Of a stretch of 64,000 nt of DNA, positions 40,342 through 49,840 are shown in pieces; position 1 is the first letter of the stretch; each line of letters starts with the position of its first letter. Source of the DNA: Hydrogenoanaerobacterium saccharovorans (GTDB lineage: Bacteria > Bacillota > Clostridia > Oscillospirales > Ruminococcaceae); NCBI RefSeq assembly GCF_016901815.1, contig NZ_JACSNR010000011.1:1-64000 (forward strand). Direction: 5' to 3'. The notes under the pieces are model-generated. The model saw only the letters and a program-made list of their open reading frames with translations. It did not search any database and was not told the origin of the DNA. Made by a program: the position numbers and the translations under genes.

Positions 40342-41865
40342 ATGCCCTACTGTATGTATCTGCGCAAGTCCCGGAAGGACAGCGAAAACCCCAGTTTCAC
40401 CGATGAGGAGATCCTCTCCCGGCACCAGCAGCTCCTGGAGGAGACTGCCGAGCGGCAGGGGCTTCGGGTAACTGCCATCTATCGGGAGATCGTCTCCGGC
40501 GACAGCATTGCCGGGCGCCCGGTGATGCAGCGCCTGCTCCGGGAAGTGAGCGCCGGACAATGGGACGGCGTCCTGGTGGTGGAGATCGAGCGTCTGGCCC
40601 GCGGCGACACCGAGGATCAGGGTGCGGTCGCCAAGGCATTCCAGTACAGCGGCACCAAGATTGTCACTCCCTTGAAAACTTATGACCCGGGCGATGAATT
40701 CGATGAGGAGTACTTTGAGTTCGGGCTGTATATGTCCCGCCGGGAGCTCAAGACCATCAACCGCCGTCTGGTTCGAGGGCGTCAGGCCTCGGCCAAACAG
40801 GGAAAGTATGTGGGCAGTGTGGCTCCCTTCGGCTATGAAAAGGCGCCTCTCACCGGACAGAAGGGCTTCACCCTGATCCCCAGCCCGGATGCCGCCGTGG
40901 TGCAGCTCATCTTCCGGCTGTTTCTCAGCTCGGCGAAAATGGGTACCGGTGACACCGCCACCCAGCTCAACCAGATGGGCTACCGCACCCGGCAGGGACA
41001 TTACTGGTCCGGCTCCACCGTCTGCAAGGTGCTCACCAACCCGGTCTACATGGGCAAGATCAAGATGGGATACCGCCCCAAGATCAAAACCTATGAGGAC
41101 GGCGTCCAGAAGGTGCTGCGCCCGGTGCGGAAGTTCGGGGAATACACCCTGATCGACGGCCTGCATGAGCCGCTGGTGAGCGAGGAGGTCTGGCAGAAGG
41201 CGGCGGACAAACTCCATGCCTCCACCCTATCCCGGACCGTGTCCAGCCGGACTCCCCAGAACCCCTTTTCCGGGCTGCTCAAGTGCGCTGTGTGCGGATA
41301 CGGCATGAAGCGTCAGCAGAACAGCCGGGGCGGGATTGTCTACTGCACAACGCCGAACTGCTCCTGCAAGGCCAGCGATGTGACCGAAGTGGAAGCGCTG
41401 CTGATGCAGGCACTGCGGGAGATCGTGGACAGCTTTGAGGAGGAATACCCCCAGCTTGAAACGCTGGCTGATGAGGCCGCAGCGCACCGCAAGAAGCTGG
41501 AACACACCCGGCAGGAAATCAGCCGGCTGGAAAAGCAGCTGGGAAACCTCTTTGACCTGTTGGAACAGGGAATCTACGACCGGGAGACCTTCGTCAGTCG
41601 GCGGCAGCGCCTGGAAGAGCAGCTGGACGATCTGCGCCAGGGCGAACAGGCAACCCAGGAGGAACTCACCGCCGCCGAGCAGAACCAGCGGCGCATGGCA
41701 GAGATGATCCCCAGGATCCAGGAGGTCATTGACGGGTATGGGCTGCTCCAGTCAGTGGTGGAAAAGAACCTGATGCTCAAATCCATCCTCAGCCGCATCG
41801 ACTATGACAAGACCGAGCGAAATGTCCCTCCCCGCCTCCATCTGACCCTGCGGTTTGACGGGTGA
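40342..41865 (+). CDS. Large serine recombinase (phage integrase)
   Basis: 507 residues. Catalytic Ser10 in YLRKSRKD; resolvase domain to about 150 with EIERLARGDTEDQGAV; recombinase domain to about 290; a Cys motif (CAVCGYGM ... CTTPNCSC) in a zinc-ribbon domain; and a coiled coil (ETLADEAAAHRKKLEHTRQE) with C-terminal arm. It inserts and excises the phage at att sites. Its stop codon lies about 30-40 bases from the junction with the YaaH-like gene. Confidence 0.95.
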   Translation: MPYCMYLRKSRKDSENPSFTDEEILSRHQQLLEETAERQGLRVTAIYREIVSGDSIAGRPVMQRLLREVSAGQWDGVLVVEIERLARGDTEDQGAVAKAFQYSGTKIVTPLKTYDPGDEFDEEYFEFGLYMSRRELKTINRRLVRGRQASAKQGKYVGSVAPFGYEKAPLTGQKGFTLIPSPDAAVVQLIFRLFLSSAKMGTGDTATQLNQMGYRTRQGHYWSGSTVCKVLTNPVYMGKIKMGYRPKIKTYEDGVQKVLRPVRKFGEYTLIDGLHEPLVSEEVWQKAADKLHASTLSRTVSSRTPQNPFSGLLKCAVCGYGMKRQQNSRGGIVYCTTPNCSCKASDVTEVEALLMQALREIVDSFEEEYPQLETLADEAAAHRKKLEHTRQEISRLEKQLGNLFDLLEQGIYDRETFVSRRQRLEEQLDDLRQGEQATQEELTAAEQNQRRMAEMIPRIQEVIDGYGLLQSVVEKNLMLKSILSRIDYDKTERNVPPRLHLTLRFDG

Positions 41866-41912
41866 TTTTTTATGGGGTCAGTTTCATAGATAATCGGACT
41901 TATGAATGGGGA
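41866..41912. other. Right attachment junction (attR) region
   Basis: Phage DNA after the integrase runs into a reading frame that becomes YaaH-like at RTYEWGYRYGEPQAVAP (from about 41895). The crossover core cannot be fixed without attL or an empty site. Confidence 0.55.
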
Positions 41913-42347
41913 TATCGGTACGGTGAGCCTCAGGCGGTGGCTCCCTACAACCAGGTGCGCCGGGTGCTCCAGTATGCCGTGACCGAGATCCCCGCCGGCA
42001 AGATCCTCATGGGCATTCCCAACTACGGCTATGACTGGGTTATCGGCTCCTACTCTCCCGCCACCGTGGTTTCCAATGTGGGCGCCATCAACATCGCTGT
42101 GCAGAACAACGCCCAGATCTTCTTTGATGAAACTTCCAAAACCCCCTACTTCAACTACCGGGATGACTCCGGACGCCGGCATGAGGTCTGGTTCGAGGAC
42201 GCCCGCAGCATTCAGGCCAAGATGGATCTGGTGCGGGAATTTGAACTGGCAGGGGTCAGCTTCTGGCACATCGGCACCTACTTCGCCCAGGCCTGGGAAG
42301 TGCTCACTGCCAACTTCCTGGTCAACAAGATCCGCTCGCCCCGCTAA
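41895..42347 (+). pseudogene. yaaH: 3' part of a YaaH/SleL-like GH18 spore enzyme gene, cut by the prophage
   Basis: About 150 residues matching the C-terminal part of LysM-GH18 spore-germination glycosidases: TYEWGYRYGEPQAVAPYNQV, ILMGIPNYGYDW and the ending GVSFWHIGTYFAQAW. The N-terminal LysM domains and the catalytic DxxDxE region are missing. A GTG at 41862 could start a short peptide, but the enzyme is not complete. YaaH/SleL enzymes break down cortex fragments in spore germination. Confidence 0.7.
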
Positions 42348-42647
42348 TCACTCCAGACGGCAGCGGTCCATCCTGACCCGGTAGCGCTCCAGCAGTGCTG
42401 CCGGAAGGTCGTCCAATCCGTGCAGGGATACTCCGCTCAGCAGGCAGCGTCCATACACTTTTCGGCTGCCGATCAGACGATTGGGCCGCTGTCCACGCTG
42501 ATCCCGGAGCATCACCAGCAATATCCCGCTCTCAAAGGGCGCTGTGATCTCCGCCGGGCCGCCCAGAATCCGTTCCAGCTGTGCCGGGTCGGATGGGATC
42601 TCCTCCACCCGGGCATCCTGCCCCGGTTCCAGCATCAGTACCCGCAT
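42348..42647 (-). CDS. DUF3846-like protein
   Basis: 99 residues beginning MRVLMLEPGQDARVEEIPSD, as in DUF3846 proteins found in phages, plasmids and Clostridia genomes. Convergent with the yaaH remnant. Function unknown. Confidence 0.6.
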   Translation of the reverse strand: MRVLMLEPGQDARVEEIPSDPAQLERILGGPAEITAPFESGILLVMLRDQRGQRPNRLIGSRKVYGRCLLSGVSLHGLDDLPAALLERYRVRMDRCRLE

Positions 42648-42727
42648 GTTCCTGTCCCCTCTCTGCCGTCCGGCAGTCTTTGGGGATAGTCTGTTCCAAA
42701 TCCCTGTGCCTATACCGTTTGAGAAAA

Positions 42728-42765
42728 AAATCCCCGGCTCCGCATCGGAAACCGGGGATTTTTAT
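42728..42765 (-). terminator. Terminator of the MATE gene
   Basis: AAATCCCCGG and CCGGGGATTT arms, with A/T runs on both sides. Confidence 0.8.
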
Positions 42766-42766
42766 T

Positions 42767-44125
42767 TTATCCCAGCACCGGATCTTTCTTCCGGAGCTTA
42801 TTATAGAACAGAAGGGCCGCACCCGCTGCTATGGATTCAGCCAGAATAAAGCTGGCCCAGATTCCGGTCAGGCCGAACGGGCCGCTGAGGATGGCAGCTG
42901 CCGGGAGGGTGATCACCAGCTGGCGCAGCAGAAAGACGATGAGCGAATAGCCGCCCTGTCCCATGGCCTGGAACATGGTAGGCAGGATAAAGCCGATGGC
43001 TGCGGGCAGGAAGGATACCGAGATGATCCGCAGAGCCGGAACGCCGATGGCGAGCATCTCCTCCGAGGCGTCAAACAGGCCGAGCAGCCACTCGGGCGCT
43101 GCCATGAACAGCACACAGCCCACTGCCATGATCACAAAGCAGACCCGCAGGCTGATGCTCAGAGTATGCTGCAGGCGCTTGCCGTTGCCGGCGCCATAGC
43201 TGAAGCCCATGATGGGCATGGCGCCCTGGGTCAGGCCGCTGGCGGGCATGAATACGAAGGTCTGGAGCTTATAATAGATGCCGAACAGCGACACCGCTGT
43301 GTTGGAGAAGCCGATGAGGATGGTATTGAGCCCCATTACCAGCACGCTGCCCAGAGCATTCATGCAGGAATTGGGAATGCCGATGGAGGCAATATCCCGG
43401 ATCATCTTCCATCTGAAATGGAAGTTCCGAAGATCCAGCCGCACCGCAAACTTGCCCAGCAGGAACACCAGCAGAGAAGCCAGCATGGCGGTGTGCTGTC
43501 CGATCACAGTCGCCACGGCTGCGCCCTTGACTCCCATGGCAGGGAAGCCGAACAGGCCGAAGATCATAATGGGATCGAGAATGATGTTGGTGATGGCTCC
43601 CAGTGCCTGGAGCAGCATGGGGAAGATCATCGAACCGGTGGACTGGAACACCTTCTCAATGCAGATGTGGATAAAGGAACCGGCACAGAAGATCAGGCAG
43701 ATATTGGTGTAGGTGATGGCATCTGCCAGGATTGCCGGATCATCGCTGAACAGCCGGAAGAAGGGTTCCAGCAGGAACTGTCCCGCGATGATGAACAGAA
43801 CTGCCACAAAAGCTGCCATAAGAAGCCCATGGGCTACCGCGCTGTCTGCGCCCTCCTGGTCCTCCCGGCCCAGGCTGCGGGAGATATAGGAATTGACTCC
43901 CACACCAATACCCACTGAACAGGCCACAATCAGGGTCTGTACCGGGAAGGCCAGAGAAACTGCAGTCAGGGCATCTTCTCCGATTTTTGCCACGAACATA
44001 CTGTCCACAATGTTGTAAAGGGACTGAATCAGCATGGAGATCATTGGCGGGATCGCCATGGACATGAGCAGCGGGAATACCGGCCGCACTGCCATTTTGT
44101 TTTCTTCACGAAGGGAAACGCTCAT
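42767..44125 (-). CDS. MATE-family efflux transporter
   Basis: About 452 residues with twelve predicted membrane segments in two similar halves; FPLLMSMAIPPMISMLIQSL and NSYISRSLGRE are typical. MATE proteins export drugs or metabolites using Na+ or H+ gradients. ATG at 44125 has AAAGGAG upstream. A terminator-like hairpin sits in the leader. Confidence 0.9.
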   Translation of the reverse strand: MSVSLREENKMAVRPVFPLLMSMAIPPMISMLIQSLYNIVDSMFVAKIGEDALTAVSLAFPVQTLIVACSVGIGVGVNSYISRSLGREDQEGADSAVAHGLLMAAFVAVLFIIAGQFLLEPFFRLFSDDPAILADAITYTNICLIFCAGSFIHICIEKVFQSTGSMIFPMLLQALGAITNIILDPIMIFGLFGFPAMGVKGAAVATVIGQHTAMLASLLVFLLGKFAVRLDLRNFHFRWKMIRDIASIGIPNSCMNALGSVLVMGLNTILIGFSNTAVSLFGIYYKLQTFVFMPASGLTQGAMPIMGFSYGAGNGKRLQHTLSISLRVCFVIMAVGCVLFMAAPEWLLGLFDASEEMLAIGVPALRIISVSFLPAAIGFILPTMFQAMGQGGYSLIVFLLRQLVITLPAAAILSGPFGLTGIWASFILAESIAAGAALLFYNKLRKKDPVLG

Positions 44126-44144
44126 TGATAACTCCTTTGGCCCG

Positions 44145-44191
44145 AAAAAAAGCCCACTCCCCTGTTTTGGACAGAAAACAGGAAAATGGGC
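44145..44191 (-). promoter_or_regulatory. Leader terminator (attenuator) of the MATE gene
   Basis: Arms CCTGTTTT / AAAACAGG and outer GCCCA / TGGGC, followed leftward by seven T, just before the SD. Transcription should stop here unless the hairpin is disrupted. Confidence 0.65.
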
Positions 44192-44255
44192 CTTATTCAG
44201 ACAATATTTGATTTTCGTGGGGCCGATCATACGCCGACCATTAGACACGCAGAAT

Positions 44256-44284
44256 AGTTTACATCAGAAATCTGACTCTGTCAA
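44256..44284 (-). promoter_or_regulatory. Promoter of the MATE gene
   Basis: -35 TTGACA, 17-base spacer, -10 TAAACT on the minus strand; leader of about 125 bases. Confidence 0.65.
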
Positions 44285-44303
44285 GCGGTATTTCCCAGGA
44301 AAA

Positions 44304-47300
44304 TCAGAAGAAGGACATCTGACTGCTCTCAGGCAGATTGCCCAGTGCGCCGGCCTGCCGCAGCAGATCCACCACCGACTTGGAAATCTTTGCACGGGAA
44401 ACCACCTCGTCTGCCGAGAGGAATTCCCCTTCCGCCGCTGCTTCCATGATGTTGCGGGCAGCGTTTTCACCCAGTCCCTTGAGGGCTGTGAAGGGCAGAC
44501 GGATCTTGCCGTCCTCACAGCGGTACTTGGTGGCGTGGGACTTGTAGAGATCCACCGGCAGGAATTCATAACCCCGTGCCATCATCTCACACATGATCTG
44601 CAGCACAGTGAACTGATCGTCCTCCTTGGTGGTACGCTCATTGCCCAGCTTCTTGAGCTCCTGCATCCGCAAGCGTGCGGTGGAAAGTCCCCGCACAGCC
44701 GCTTCGGCATCAATATCGCCGCCGCGGATGGTGAAGTAGGTGGCATAGTATTCCAGCGGGCGGTGGAGCTTGTACCAGCCCAGCCGGATCGCCGCAATTA
44801 CATACGCCGCCGCATGCGCCTTCGGGAACATATACTTGATCTTCTTACAGCTTTCGATGTACCAATCCGGAACACCATGCTCCTTCATGGCTGTGATATG
44901 CTCCTCGGTGAGCTGGGTGGCAGCCTTACCCTTTCGGGTGATCTCCATGATCTTGAAGGCCATGGACGGCTCCAGTCCCTTGCCCAGCAGATAAGTCATA
45001 ATGCTGTCACGGGTACCGATTACATTGGAAATGGTACAGGTGCCCTCCTTGATGAGCTCCTGGGCATTGCCGGTCCATACATCGGTACCATGGGACAGTC
45101 CCGAAATCTGCAGCAGGTCGGAGAAGGTCTTGGGCTGGGATTCAATGAGAATCTGACGCACAAAGTTGGTGCCCATCTCCGGCAGGGACAGCGTACCGGT
45201 ATTGCAGTCGATCTCCTCCTCGGTGACGCCCAGCGCCGCCGGGGACGTGAACAGGCTGTATACCGCCTCATCACTGGTATCCACCTCCATTACCGGAATG
45301 CCGGTCATATCCTCCAGATGCTTATAGAAGGTGGGCACATCGTGTCCGAGAATATCCAGTTTGAGGATGGTATCATGGAGGGAATGGAAGTCGAAGTGGG
45401 TGGTGACGATGTCCGAATCCGGGTCATCCGCCGGATGCTGCACCGGAGTGAAATCGTAGACCTCGTAGTCATTGGGCACAACAACCATGCCGCCCGGATG
45501 CTGACCGGTGGTGCGCTTGACACCGGTACAGCCCAGAGTCAGGCGCTGTTCTTCATAGCGGTTCACATGGAGCCCCCGCTCCTCATTGTAGCGGCGCACA
45601 TAGCCAAAAGCTGTCTTTTCCGCCACAGTGGAGATGGTTCCCGCCTTGAACACATGGGAGGAACCGAACAGCTCCTCGGTATATTTATGGGCCTGGGACT
45701 GATATTCACCCGAGAAGTTCAGGTCGATATCCGGCTGTTTGTCGCCGTTGAAGCCCAGGAAGGTTTCAAAGGGGATATTGTGACCATCCCGGTTCATGGG
45801 AGTGCCGCAGTGCGGACAGTTCTTGGGGGGCAGGTCAAAGCCCGACTGCACCGAACCATCGGTGAAGAACTCACTGTGCTTGCAGTTGGGGCAGACATAG
45901 TGGGGCATCAGCGGATTGACCTCCGAAATACCCGCCATGGTCGCCACAAAGGAGGAGCCTACACTGCCTCGGGAGCCGACATGGTAGCCATTGGATTCCG
46001 ACTTGAACACCAGCTTCTGGGCAATGATGTAGAGCACCGCGAAACCGTGCTTGATAATGGAGGTGAGCTCCCGATCCAGGCGGTCCCGGACAATATCCGG
46101 CACCGGATCACCATAGATTTCCTTGGCCTTTTCCCAGGTGATGCGCTGGAGTTCCTCCTCCGAGCCCTCAATATACGGCGTATAGGTGCCATCGGGGATG
46201 GGCTTGATCTTTTCGATGCTGTCGGCGATCTTGTTGGTGTTTTCCACCACCACTTCATAGGCCTTTTCCTCGCCGAGATAGGAGAACTCCTCCAGCATCT
46301 CATCGGTGGTCTTGAAGTAGAGCGGCGCCTGCTCCGAGGCGTCCTTGAAGCCCTGGCCTGCCATGAGGATCTCCCGGAACTTGGCGTCCTCCGGCTCCAG
46401 GAAGTGGACATCGCCGGTGGCAACCACCGGTTTATGGAGCTTCTCGCCGATCTTGACAATGGTGCGGTTCATATCCCGCAGCTGCTCCACCGAATTGACC
46501 GAGCCATTGCGGTAGAGAAACATATTGTTCCCGATGGGCTGGATCTCCAGGTAGTCATAGTCCTTGGCGATCTCACACAGCTCGTTGAAGCTCTTGCCGT
46601 CCACAATCCCTCGGAACAGCTCGCCCGATTCACAGGCAGAGCCCAGCAGCAGTCCCTCCCGGTGCTTAAAGATCTCACTCTTGGGCATCCGGGGACGCTT
46701 GTAGAAGTAATTGAGATGGGACATGGAGATGAGCTTGTAGAGATTCTTGAGGCCGGTGAGGTTCTGCACCAGGATACAGATGTGGTAGGACGGCAGTTTC
46801 TTGACATCCACCACGGTAATGCCGGTATTGATCTGGTCCACTGCCATGATCTGCTTTTCCTCCTGCATGATCTTGGCTTCCGCCAGGAAGATCCCCGCCA
46901 GGGTGCGGGCATCGTCACAGGCCCGGTGGTGATGGAAATCCGCCAGTTTCAGATGCTTGGCAATGGTGTCCAGCTTGTGATTCTTGAGGTTGGGGAACAG
47001 CGCCCGGGAGATGGGCACTGTATCCACATAGGTATACTGCAGCTTGATCCCGTGCCGGGCTGCCGCCGCCTTGAGGAAGGAGGAGTCAAAGGGGGCATTG
47101 TGCGCCACCAGGACAGCATCCTCCCGCCCGATGAAGTCCATGAACATCCGCAGGGCTTCCTCTTCCAGAGGAGCATCCGCCACCATCTCATCGGTGATGC
47201 TGGTGAGCTTGACCACCTCATCGGGGATGCGCTTCTCAGGATTGACGAAGGTGTCAAATTCCTCCAGCACTTCCCCGTTCTTCACCCGGACCGCGCCGAT

Positions 47301-48728
47301 TTCGGTCATGCGCTCCAGACCGGCAGAAAGGCCGGTGGTCTCCAGGTCGAAGATGATGAACTCGCCGTCAAAGGCCTCCTTGGATTTCCCCACCACAGCG
47401 GGCACCATATCATTGACCAGATAGCCCTCCACGCCGTAGAGGATCTTCATCTCCTTGCCCGACTTTTCCACCGCCTTCTGGGCATTCATGGCATCGGGAT
47501 AGGCCTGGGCCACGCCATGGTCGGTGATGGCAACGGCGGTATGACCGAAATAGGCCGCCCGCTGCACCAGCTTGTCCGCCGGGGTCATGCCGTCCATCGA
47601 GGACATATTGGTATGCAGATGCAGTTCCACCCGCTTTTTCTCGCTGGTATCCTGCCGGTATGTACGCTTCACCAACGCAATGGAATCAGGACGCAGCAGC
47701 AGTTCCTTTTCAAAGGTGTCCAACATGACCTTGCCGCTGGTGAGAATGGTCTTGCCTGGCTTGAGGGTATCATCGATCAGATGCGCCTTCTCCGCCGACA
47801 CGATGGTCTTGAGGGCAAAGGAGTTGGTATAATCGGTGAACAGGATCTTGTAGATCACCTTGGTTTCGTCCCGGGTGACATGCTTGTCAGTCTGGAACAC
47901 ATCGCCCCAGACTGTCACCTGGATCTCCTCCTCCATGGCGTCGGACAGCGGAATGGGACGCTCCCCAATGGGCTTGCCCATGATGACCGTCATTTCGTCC
48001 GCCTGGAAGGGCAGCCCCGAGGCGTCAAACCGGATGGGCGCCGCCTTGGGCTCGTCCAGCAGACGGCTGTCGCTCCGGCGTCCGCCGCCCGAACGGTTCC
48101 AGCCGCCGTTGCCATTGCCGCCTCCGTTCCAGCCTCCATTGCCGCCGTTCTGGGCAGGGGCCGGACGGGAAGGCGCCGGTGCAGCCGGGCGGGGCGGAGC
48201 CTTGGGAATGGCTGCTTCCGCCGCCTCCATGGTCTTGCGGTAGATCTCCTGATTGGACTCCAGATCCAGCACGCCGGTGAACTCCACTGTGATCTGCCGC
48301 CCGAACTCCTGTTCCAGGATCTCGGAGATCACCCGGGCACAGTTCTCCCGCTCGAGCCACTCATAGCCGCCATGGGCCAGGGAGATGGTGAGATGGTCGT
48401 CTGCCAGCTCAGCGGTGGCGCCGTCAAAGAAGCCGTTGATATGCTTGCCTGCCGCCCGGAGGGTATCTGCCAGGCTGGGCAGATAGGCCACGGTGAGCTG
48501 ATCTGCCGGATACCGGGGCAGAAGCAGCACCCGTCCCAGCTGCAGCGCAGTCCGGAGCTGGGCCTGCACCTGCAGCAGCACCGATTTTTCCAGTACATTG
48601 GCAAAGCGCAGCTGAGCCGTCAGCTCCCTGCGCTGGGTGTGAATATGAAGATGCTCGATCTCACCGGCAGCCACCGCCGCCGGGAGATCAGGCAGATAGG
48701 TTCCAAATACATCGCTGAATGTTTTCAA
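44304..48728 (-). CDS. polC: DNA polymerase III, PolC type
   Basis: 1474 residues, full length. In order: N-terminal and OB regions with a Gly/Asn-rich linker (about 180-230), a PHP domain starting VELHLHTNMSSMDG near 363 that is split by the DEDD exonuclease (FIIFDLETTGLSAG near 457), a zinc-binding part (CPNCKHS ... CPHCGTPM), and the polymerase core with PDIDLNFSGEYQ near 1000. PolC is the main replicative polymerase of low-GC Gram-positives. Last gene of the pyrH-polC series. Confidence 0.97.
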   Translation of the reverse strand: MKTFSDVFGTYLPDLPAAVAAGEIEHLHIHTQRRELTAQLRFANVLEKSVLLQVQAQLRTALQLGRVLLLPRYPADQLTVAYLPSLADTLRAAGKHINGFFDGATAELADDHLTISLAHGGYEWLERENCARVISEILEQEFGRQITVEFTGVLDLESNQEIYRKTMEAAEAAIPKAPPRPAAPAPSRPAPAQNGGNGGWNGGGNGNGGWNRSGGGRRSDSRLLDEPKAAPIRFDASGLPFQADEMTVIMGKPIGERPIPLSDAMEEEIQVTVWGDVFQTDKHVTRDETKVIYKILFTDYTNSFALKTIVSAEKAHLIDDTLKPGKTILTSGKVMLDTFEKELLLRPDSIALVKRTYRQDTSEKKRVELHLHTNMSSMDGMTPADKLVQRAAYFGHTAVAITDHGVAQAYPDAMNAQKAVEKSGKEMKILYGVEGYLVNDMVPAVVGKSKEAFDGEFIIFDLETTGLSAGLERMTEIGAVRVKNGEVLEEFDTFVNPEKRIPDEVVKLTSITDEMVADAPLEEEALRMFMDFIGREDAVLVAHNAPFDSSFLKAAAARHGIKLQYTYVDTVPISRALFPNLKNHKLDTIAKHLKLADFHHHRACDDARTLAGIFLAEAKIMQEEKQIMAVDQINTGITVVDVKKLPSYHICILVQNLTGLKNLYKLISMSHLNYFYKRPRMPKSEIFKHREGLLLGSACESGELFRGIVDGKSFNELCEIAKDYDYLEIQPIGNNMFLYRNGSVNSVEQLRDMNRTIVKIGEKLHKPVVATGDVHFLEPEDAKFREILMAGQGFKDASEQAPLYFKTTDEMLEEFSYLGEEKAYEVVVENTNKIADSIEKIKPIPDGTYTPYIEGSEEELQRITWEKAKEIYGDPVPDIVRDRLDRELTSIIKHGFAVLYIIAQKLVFKSESNGYHVGSRGSVGSSFVATMAGISEVNPLMPHYVCPNCKHSEFFTDGSVQSGFDLPPKNCPHCGTPMNRDGHNIPFETFLGFNGDKQPDIDLNFSGEYQSQAHKYTEELFGSSHVFKAGTISTVAEKTAFGYVRRYNEERGLHVNRYEEQRLTLGCTGVKRTTGQHPGGMVVVPNDYEVYDFTPVQHPADDPDSDIVTTHFDFHSLHDTILKLDILGHDVPTFYKHLEDMTGIPVMEVDTSDEAVYSLFTSPAALGVTEEEIDCNTGTLSLPEMGTNFVRQILIESQPKTFSDLLQISGLSHGTDVWTGNAQELIKEGTCTISNVIGTRDSIMTYLLGKGLEPSMAFKIMEITRKGKAATQLTEEHITAMKEHGVPDWYIESCKKIKYMFPKAHAAAYVIAAIRLGWYKLHRPLEYYATYFTIRGGDIDAEAAVRGLSTARLRMQELKKLGNERTTKEDDQFTVLQIMCEMMARGYEFLPVDLYKSHATKYRCEDGKIRLPFTALKGLGENAARNIMEAAAEGEFLSADEVVSRAKISKSVVDLLRQAGALGNLPESSQMSFF

Positions 48729-48749
48729 GATCCACGGTCTCCGTTTCCA

Positions 48750-49805
48750 TTACAGTTCCTCGATAAACCGCAGCAAAGTGGGAAGGATTTCCGCCTCCGG
48801 CACCTTGCAGACGATCTCGCCTTTCTTAAAGAGCAGCCCGACACCATCGCCGCAGGCAATGCCCACATCAGCTTCCCGGGCCTCGCCGGGGCCGTTGACA
48901 GCACAGCCCATCACAGCCACAGTCAGCCGCTTGGGACAGTCTGCCAGGGCAGCTTCCACCTGCTCCGCCAGGCTGATGAGGTTGACCCGGGTGCGTCCGC
49001 AGGTGGGACAGGACACCACCGTAACCCCCTGTGTTCCCCGACCCGAGGCCTTGAGAATATCCCGGGCAGCGGCGATCTCGGTGACCGGATCAGCCGTGAG
49101 GGATACCCGGATGGTATCGCCGATGCCATCCGCCAGCAGCGAACCAATGCCGATTGCCGACTTCACCAGTCCCATCCGGGCAGTACCGGCCTCGGTGACG
49201 CCCAGATGCAGCGGGCAGTCAAAGACTTCGGCTGCCATGCGGTAGGCATCCAGCATGGTCTTGACATTGGAGTGCTTCAGGGAGAGCACATAGTCATAGA
49301 AATGCTCCTGCTCCAGCAGCTGGATGTGCCGCCGGGCGCTCTCCACCATGGCTTCCGCGGTGGGGCCGCCGTACTTTTCCCAGAGCTCCCGCTCCAGTGA
49401 ACCGCCGTTGACCCCGATGCGGATGCTCACGCCGGCTCCCCGGCACTTTTCCACCACGGCACGCACCCGGTCCTCCCCGCCGATGTTGCCGGGGTTGATG
49501 CGGATCTTGTCGGCACCTGCGTCCACCGAGGCCAGAGCCAACCGGTAGTCAAAGTGGATGTCCGCCACAATGGGACAGGCCACGCTGTTTTTGAGCGCCG
49601 TGAGGGTGGCAGCAGCGGCTGTATCCGGCACAGTGGCACGGATGATCTCACAGCCGGCAGCTTCCAGTGCCTGCGCCTGTGCAATCGAAGCGGCGGCATC
49701 ATGGGGATCGGTGTTGAGCATCGACTGGATGGACACCGGCGCATCGCCGCCGATGAGGATATTCCCTGCCCGCACAGTGCGGCAGGGGCGTCTGTATGCA
49801 GGCAT
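48750..49805 (-). CDS. ispG: 4-hydroxy-3-methylbut-2-enyl diphosphate synthase
   Basis: About 351 residues. TIM-barrel part followed by the 4Fe-4S cysteines in SCPTCGRTRVN and GCAVNGPGEA. Catalyses the seventh step of the MEP isoprenoid pathway. ATG at 49805 has AAGGAG upstream. dxr, two genes upstream, acts in the same pathway. Confidence 0.95.
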   Translation of the reverse strand: MPAYRRPCRTVRAGNILIGGDAPVSIQSMLNTDPHDAAASIAQAQALEAAGCEIIRATVPDTAAAATLTALKNSVACPIVADIHFDYRLALASVDAGADKIRINPGNIGGEDRVRAVVEKCRGAGVSIRIGVNGGSLERELWEKYGGPTAEAMVESARRHIQLLEQEHFYDYVLSLKHSNVKTMLDAYRMAAEVFDCPLHLGVTEAGTARMGLVKSAIGIGSLLADGIGDTIRVSLTADPVTEIAAARDILKASGRGTQGVTVVSCPTCGRTRVNLISLAEQVEAALADCPKRLTVAVMGCAVNGPGEAREADVGIACGDGVGLLFKKGEIVCKVPEAEILPTLLRFIEEL

Positions 49806-49840
49806 AGCCCTCTCCTTTCTGCCCCCTTCCGGGGCCACGG

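Larger units (their letters stand above)
1..41900. mobile_element. Contractile-tail prophage with cargo region (left end outside the window)
   Basis: A nearly complete PBSX/XkdK-type structural module, terminase, portal, lysis genes, repressor region and large serine integrase lie in standard phage order. The right end is defined by the integrase stop at 41865 and the resumption of a host YaaH-like reading frame near 41,900. No matching N-terminal half of that gene is present in the window, so the left attachment site must lie before position 1 if the model is right. The defence and toxin-antitoxin genes at 139-5581 would then be prophage cargo between lysis genes and attL. That they belong to the same element is inference; they could be a separate island. 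Confidence 0.65.

Noticed and set aside
44034-49400. A 1788-codon open frame on the plus strand
   Set aside because: It is antisense to polC and ispG, lacks any family signature and arises from GC-rich codon bias on the opposite strand.
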